Part shown: positions 60,885 through 64,000 of the stretch, in pieces
How the letters are laid out: each line of letters opens with the position of its first letter
Position numbering within the stretch: the stretch's first letter is position 1
Assembly (NCBI RefSeq): GCF_003324565.1
Contig: NZ_QOLA01000002.1
Span: 434,001 to 498,000, forward strand
Source: Streptomyces sp. SDr-06
GTDB taxonomy: Bacteria > Actinomycetota > Actinomycetes > Streptomycetales > Streptomycetaceae
DNA length: 64,000 nucleotides
Reading direction: 5' to 3'
Notes under the pieces: model-generated
Seen by the model: the letters and a program-made list of their open reading frames with translations, nothing else
Databases searched by the model: none
What the model was told of the DNA's origin: nothing
Position numbers and translations under genes: made by a program

Positions 60885-62678
60885 TCAGCGGGTGTAGATC
60901 GCCTCGATCTCGTCCGCGAAGTCCTTCGCCACCACGTTCCGCTTGAGCTTCAGCGACGGCGTGATGTGCCCCGCCTCCTCCGTGAACTGCGCCCCGAGGA
61001 TGCGGAACTTGCGTACCGACTCCGCCTTGGAGACCGCCGCGTTGCCGTCGTCCACGGCCCGCTGCACCTCGGCGAGCAGATCGGCGTCGTCGCGCAGCGC
61101 GGCCACCGTCGCCACGGACTTGCCGTGCTCCTCGGCCCAGCGGCCCAGGAACTCCTCGTCCAGGGTGACCAGCGCGCCGACGAACGGCCGCCCGTCGCCG
61201 ACCACCATGCACTCGGCGACCAGCGCGTGCGCGCGGATGCGGTCCTCGATGACCGCCGGGGCGACGTTCTTGCCGCCCGCGGTGACGATGATCTCCTTCT
61301 TGCGGCCGGTGATCGCGAGGTACCCGTCCTCGTCGAGGGTGCCGATGTCACCGGTGTGGAACCAGCCGTCGGCCAGCGCCTCGGCGGTCGCGGTCTCGTT
61401 GTTCCAGTAGCCCTGGAACAGGTGCTCGCCGTGCAGCAGCACCTCGCCGTCGTCCGCGATCCGTACGACCGACCCCGGCAGCGGCTGCCCGACCGTGCCG
61501 ATCTTCGGACGGTCCCAGGGGTTGAACGCGGTCGCGGCACAGGACTCGGTCAGGCCGTAGCCCTCCAGGACCGTGAAGCCGATGCCGCGGAAGAAGTGGC
61601 CGAGCCGCTCGCCCAGCGGCGCGCCGCCGGAGATCGCGTACTCGCCGCGCCCGCCGAGCACGGCGCGCAGCTTGCTGAAGACGAGCTTGTCGAAGACCTT
61701 GTGCTTGATCTTCAGGCCGACCGAGGGCCCCGCGTCGGAGCTGAGCGCCGTGCTGTAGGCGATCGCGGTGTGCGCGGCCTTGTCGAAGATCTTGCCCTTG
61801 CCGTCCGCCTGCGCCTTGGCGCGCGCCGAGTTGTAGACCTTCTCGAAGACCCGCGGCACACCGAGGATCAACGTCGGCCGGAACGAGGCGAGTTCATCGG
61901 TCAGGTTCTTGATGTCCGGTACGCAGCCGAGCTTGATGGGGGCCATCACCGAGGCCACCTCGACCAGCCGGCCGAAGACGTGGGCCGCGGGCAGGAAGAG
62001 CAGGACCGAGCACTCGCCGGTGCGGAAGAGGGGCTTGAGCCGCTCCACCACGTTGCCGCACTCCGCGAAGAAGGCACGGTGGGTCAGCACACAGCCCTTG
62101 GGGCGGCCGGTGGTGCCGGAGGTGTAGACGATCGTCGCCGGGTCGTCGGCGTGCGCGGAGGACATCCGCGCGTCGAGGAGTTCGTCGGAGACGTCCGCGC
62201 CCGTCGCGGTGAGCCGGGCGACGGCGTCCGCCTCGATCTCCCAGACCCCCTTGAGGGCGGGCAGAGCGCCCTGGACCGACTCGACCGAGGACCGGTGCGC
62301 CCTAGACTCGACGATGGCGAGCGCCGCGCCGGAGTCGCCGAGGATCCACTGGATCTGCTCGGGCGAGCTGGTCTCGTACACCGGGACGGTGACGGCGCCC
62401 GCGCTCCAGATCGCGAAGTCCAGCAGCACCCACTCGTAGCGCGTCCGCGAGAGCAGGGCCACCCGGTCGCCGGCCTCGACGCCCGAGGCGATCAGACCCT
62501 TGGCGACGGCGCGCACCTCGGCGAGGAACTGACGGGCGGTGACGTCGGCCCAGGCACCCGCGACCTTGCGGCCCATGACCGCGACATCGGGATGCTGAGC
62601 GGCATTGCGGCGGATCAGATCCGTCAGGTTGCCGTCCGAAGGGACCTCGTACAGGGCCGGAAGGCTGAACTCGCGCAA
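60885..62678 (-). CDS. long-chain fatty acyl-CoA synthetase (FadD15-like)
   Basis: A 597-residue AMP-forming ligase that activates fatty acids to acyl-CoA. The P-loop-like motif IVYTSGTTGRPKGCVLTH, the A5 region LEGYGLTESCAATAFNPWDRP, the A7/A8 motif WFHTGDIGTLDEDGYLAITGRKKEIIVTAGGKNV and the catalytic Lys near the C-terminus (SLKLKRNVV) are present. TTG 62678 is the start, with GAGGAG at good spacing. It is divergent from the phosphoesterase gene. Confidence 0.93.
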   Translation of the reverse strand: MREFSLPALYEVPSDGNLTDLIRRNAAQHPDVAVMGRKVAGAWADVTARQFLAEVRAVAKGLIASGVEAGDRVALLSRTRYEWVLLDFAIWSAGAVTVPVYETSSPEQIQWILGDSGAALAIVESRAHRSSVESVQGALPALKGVWEIEADAVARLTATGADVSDELLDARMSSAHADDPATIVYTSGTTGRPKGCVLTHRAFFAECGNVVERLKPLFRTGECSVLLFLPAAHVFGRLVEVASVMAPIKLGCVPDIKNLTDELASFRPTLILGVPRVFEKVYNSARAKAQADGKGKIFDKAAHTAIAYSTALSSDAGPSVGLKIKHKVFDKLVFSKLRAVLGGRGEYAISGGAPLGERLGHFFRGIGFTVLEGYGLTESCAATAFNPWDRPKIGTVGQPLPGSVVRIADDGEVLLHGEHLFQGYWNNETATAEALADGWFHTGDIGTLDEDGYLAITGRKKEIIVTAGGKNVAPAVIEDRIRAHALVAECMVVGDGRPFVGALVTLDEEFLGRWAEEHGKSVATVAALRDDADLLAEVQRAVDDGNAAVSKAESVRKFRILGAQFTEEAGHITPSLKLKRNVVAKDFADEIEAIYTR

Positions 62679-62809
62679 GACTGCTGCTCCTCATCGGGCG
62701 CCGGTGCCACGGCTCTGTGTGACGCACCGGCTGCGGTCCAAGATCGGGCAGGTGCCCGGGGGATTCCGTGGGGGGCGGAACTCCGAGCACGACTGGACTG
62801 CCCGGACGT

Positions 62810-62821
62810 TACCCATGGGTA
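62810..62821. promoter_or_regulatory. 12-nt palindrome between the acyl-CoA synthetase and phosphoesterase genes
   Basis: TACCCATGGGTA is perfectly symmetrical, about 130 nt upstream of the synthetase start and 130 nt upstream of the phosphoesterase. It could be an operator, for example for a TetR-type fatty-acid regulator. The only evidence is symmetry in the divergent promoter region. Confidence 0.35.
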
Positions 62822-62953
62822 GTGGGTTCCCGATAGGGGGTTCTGGCCAGATGTTCGGTGCGTCACACATGTTTGACACTGCTTCGCGCACAGTAGTCCA
62901 CACCTTTGAGCACTCGGAAGTAACCGCAGGTCCGACGGCCTAAGGTGGCTGCC

Positions 62954-63715
62954 ATGCGAGTTCATGTGGTCAGTGACGTACACGGGAACACCGAGGGCCT
63001 GGCCAAGGCCGGCAACGGCGCGGACGCCCTCGTCTGCCTCGGTGACCTGGTCCTCTTCCTGGACTACGCCGACCACTCGCGCGGCATCTTCCCCGACCTC
63101 TTCGGCGTCGAGAACGCCGACCGCATCGTCGCCCTGCGCACCGCCCGGCGCTTCGAGGAGGCCCGTGAGCTGGGGCGTTCGCTGTGGGCCGGGCTCGACC
63201 GGGAGGCCGCCATCGAGGCCGCGGTCAGGCGCCAGTACGCCGAGATGTTCGCCGCCTTCCCCACCCCGACGTACGCCACGTACGGCAACGTCGACATGCC
63301 GGACCTCTGGCCGCAGTACGCGGGGCCGGGCACCACCGTCCTGGACGGCCAGCGGGTCGAGATAGCCGGGCGCGTCTTCGGCTTCGTCGGCGGCGGGCTG
63401 CGGACCGCGATGCGAACGCCCTATGAAATCTCCGACGAGGAGTACGCCGCCAAGGTCGAGGCGCTCGGCGAGGTCGACGTGCTCTGCTCGCACATCCCGC
63501 CCGAGGTCCCCGAGCTCGTGTACGACACCGTCGCCCGCCGCTTCGAGCGCGGCTCGCGCGCCCTGCTCGAGGCGATCCGCAGGACCCGCCCGCGCTACTC
63601 CCTGTTCGGCCACGTGCACCAGCCGCTGGCCCGGCGGATGCGGATCGGCCGCACCGAGTGCGTGAACGTCGGCCACTTCGCGGCCACCTCCCGGCCCTTC
63701 GCCCTGGAGTGGTGA
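62954..63715 (+). CDS. metallophosphoesterase
   Basis: A 253-residue calcineurin-like phosphoesterase. The metal-site motifs are in order: VVSDVHGN (DxH), CLGDLVLF (GD), ATYGNVDMPD (GN with D), LCSHIPP (H) and LFGHVHQPLARR (GHxH). The site is complete. The substrate is not evident. ATG 62954 gives MRVHVVSD. A short SRPBCC gene follows. Confidence 0.9.
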   Translation: MRVHVVSDVHGNTEGLAKAGNGADALVCLGDLVLFLDYADHSRGIFPDLFGVENADRIVALRTARRFEEARELGRSLWAGLDREAAIEAAVRRQYAEMFAAFPTPTYATYGNVDMPDLWPQYAGPGTTVLDGQRVEIAGRVFGFVGGGLRTAMRTPYEISDEEYAAKVEALGEVDVLCSHIPPEVPELVYDTVARRFERGSRALLEAIRRTRPRYSLFGHVHQPLARRMRIGRTECVNVGHFAATSRPFALEW

Positions 63716-63839
63716 TCCGGCCACTGGAGTGGCGACCGGCCCGTACGCGATAGCCTGCACGCACACCTCCCCACCGCTGTCGGCGCCGTCCGCGCGGGGG
63801 AGAACCAGACCCGGACCGCGCACTGGAGGAGCCACGACG

Positions 63840-64000
63840 ATGGCGGAACACACCAGCTCGTCTATCACCATCGAGGCGGCCCCGGCCGACGTCATGGGGG
63901 TGATCGCGGACTTCGCCCGCTATCCGGAGTGGACCGGCGAGGTGAAGGAGGCCGAGGTGCTCGCCACCGACGCCGCGGGCCACGCCGAGAAGGTGCGGCT
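63840..64000 (+). CDS. SRPBCC family (polyketide cyclase/START-like) protein, 3' cut by window
   Basis: The first 53 codons of a START-like lipid or ligand-binding protein. They read MAEHTSSSITIEAAPADVMG followed by VIADFARYPEWTGEVKEAEV. The IxAAPxxVxxVIADFxRYPEW pattern is that of the SRPBCC superfamily. GGAGGA lies nine bases before ATG 63840. The rest lies outside the window. Confidence 0.85.
   Translation, partial: MAEHTSSSITIEAAPADVMGVIADFARYPEWTGEVKEAEVLATDAAGHAEKVR

Overview
The window is about 64 kb of very GC-rich actinobacterial chromosome. Gene content, GTG/TTG starts, GC-rich hairpin terminators and dispersed intergenic repeats all point to Streptomyces. From memory, the order aceE - sucB - lpd - pepA ... 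cob genes - pspA - two-component system - nadA - cox/qcr - trpD - NlpC/P60 - pimB-like - acyl-CoA synthetase follows the S. coelicolor core chromosome (roughly SCO2183 down to SCO2130). I could not run a comparison. I see no tRNA, rRNA, insertion sequence, prophage or CRISPR array.

Layout. 1-6.4 kb: pyruvate dehydrogenase E1 (aceE, cut by the left edge), a GntR/FadR-type regulator, the lipoyl E2 and dihydrolipoyl dehydrogenase, then pepA at 6.75-8.27 kb. 8.58-15.13 kb: a compact five-gene exopolysaccharide locus. It encodes a secreted Agd3-like polysaccharide deacetylase (CE18-like), a PelF-like GT4 glycosyltransferase, a polytopic membrane protein, a spherulin-4/Sph3-like hydrolase (GH135-like) and a GH114-like lipoprotein. 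This parts list combines the fungal galactosaminogalactan pathway with the bacterial Pel pathway and is the most interesting thing here. 15.1-21.6 kb: cobS, a membrane protein, a lysyl-phosphatidylglycerol-synthase-like gene coupled to a rhomboid-like gene, cobT and a cobU fusion. 21.6-27.8 kb: HtrA-like lipoprotein protease, methyltransferase, DUF3043 protein, PspA/PspAA and a NarL-type two-component system (envelope stress). 28-31.1 kb: an RND transporter. 31.2-37.5 kb: nadA, an ErpA-type Fe-S carrier, a membrane-anchored protein, a PfkB kinase and a cysteine desulfurase-TusA fusion.

37.8-47.0 kb holds the aerobic respiratory supercomplex: ctaC-ctaD-ctaF and ctaE-qcrC-qcrA-qcrB. An L,D-transpeptidase lipoprotein and a degenerate receiver-like protein sit between the two halves. 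47.2-50.1 kb: trpD, then a SAM-IV riboswitch leader and a class V aminotransferase. 50.1-57.9 kb: a repeat-rich gap, a RAM-only Lrp protein overlapping a rhomboid protease, a zinc-ribbon protein, a NYN-domain protein, two tandem NlpC/P60 hydrolases, a HExxH lipoprotein and a scar where two divergent genes have both lost their 5' ends. 57.9-64 kb: a GT87-like and a PimB-like glycosyltransferase, a second repeat-rich gap, an acyl-CoA synthetase, a metallophosphoesterase and the start of an SRPBCC protein.

Most genes are housekeeping and tightly packed, with 4-nt ATGA/GTGA overlaps marking translational coupling. The polysaccharide locus, the two repeat gaps and the deletion scar are the accessory-looking parts.
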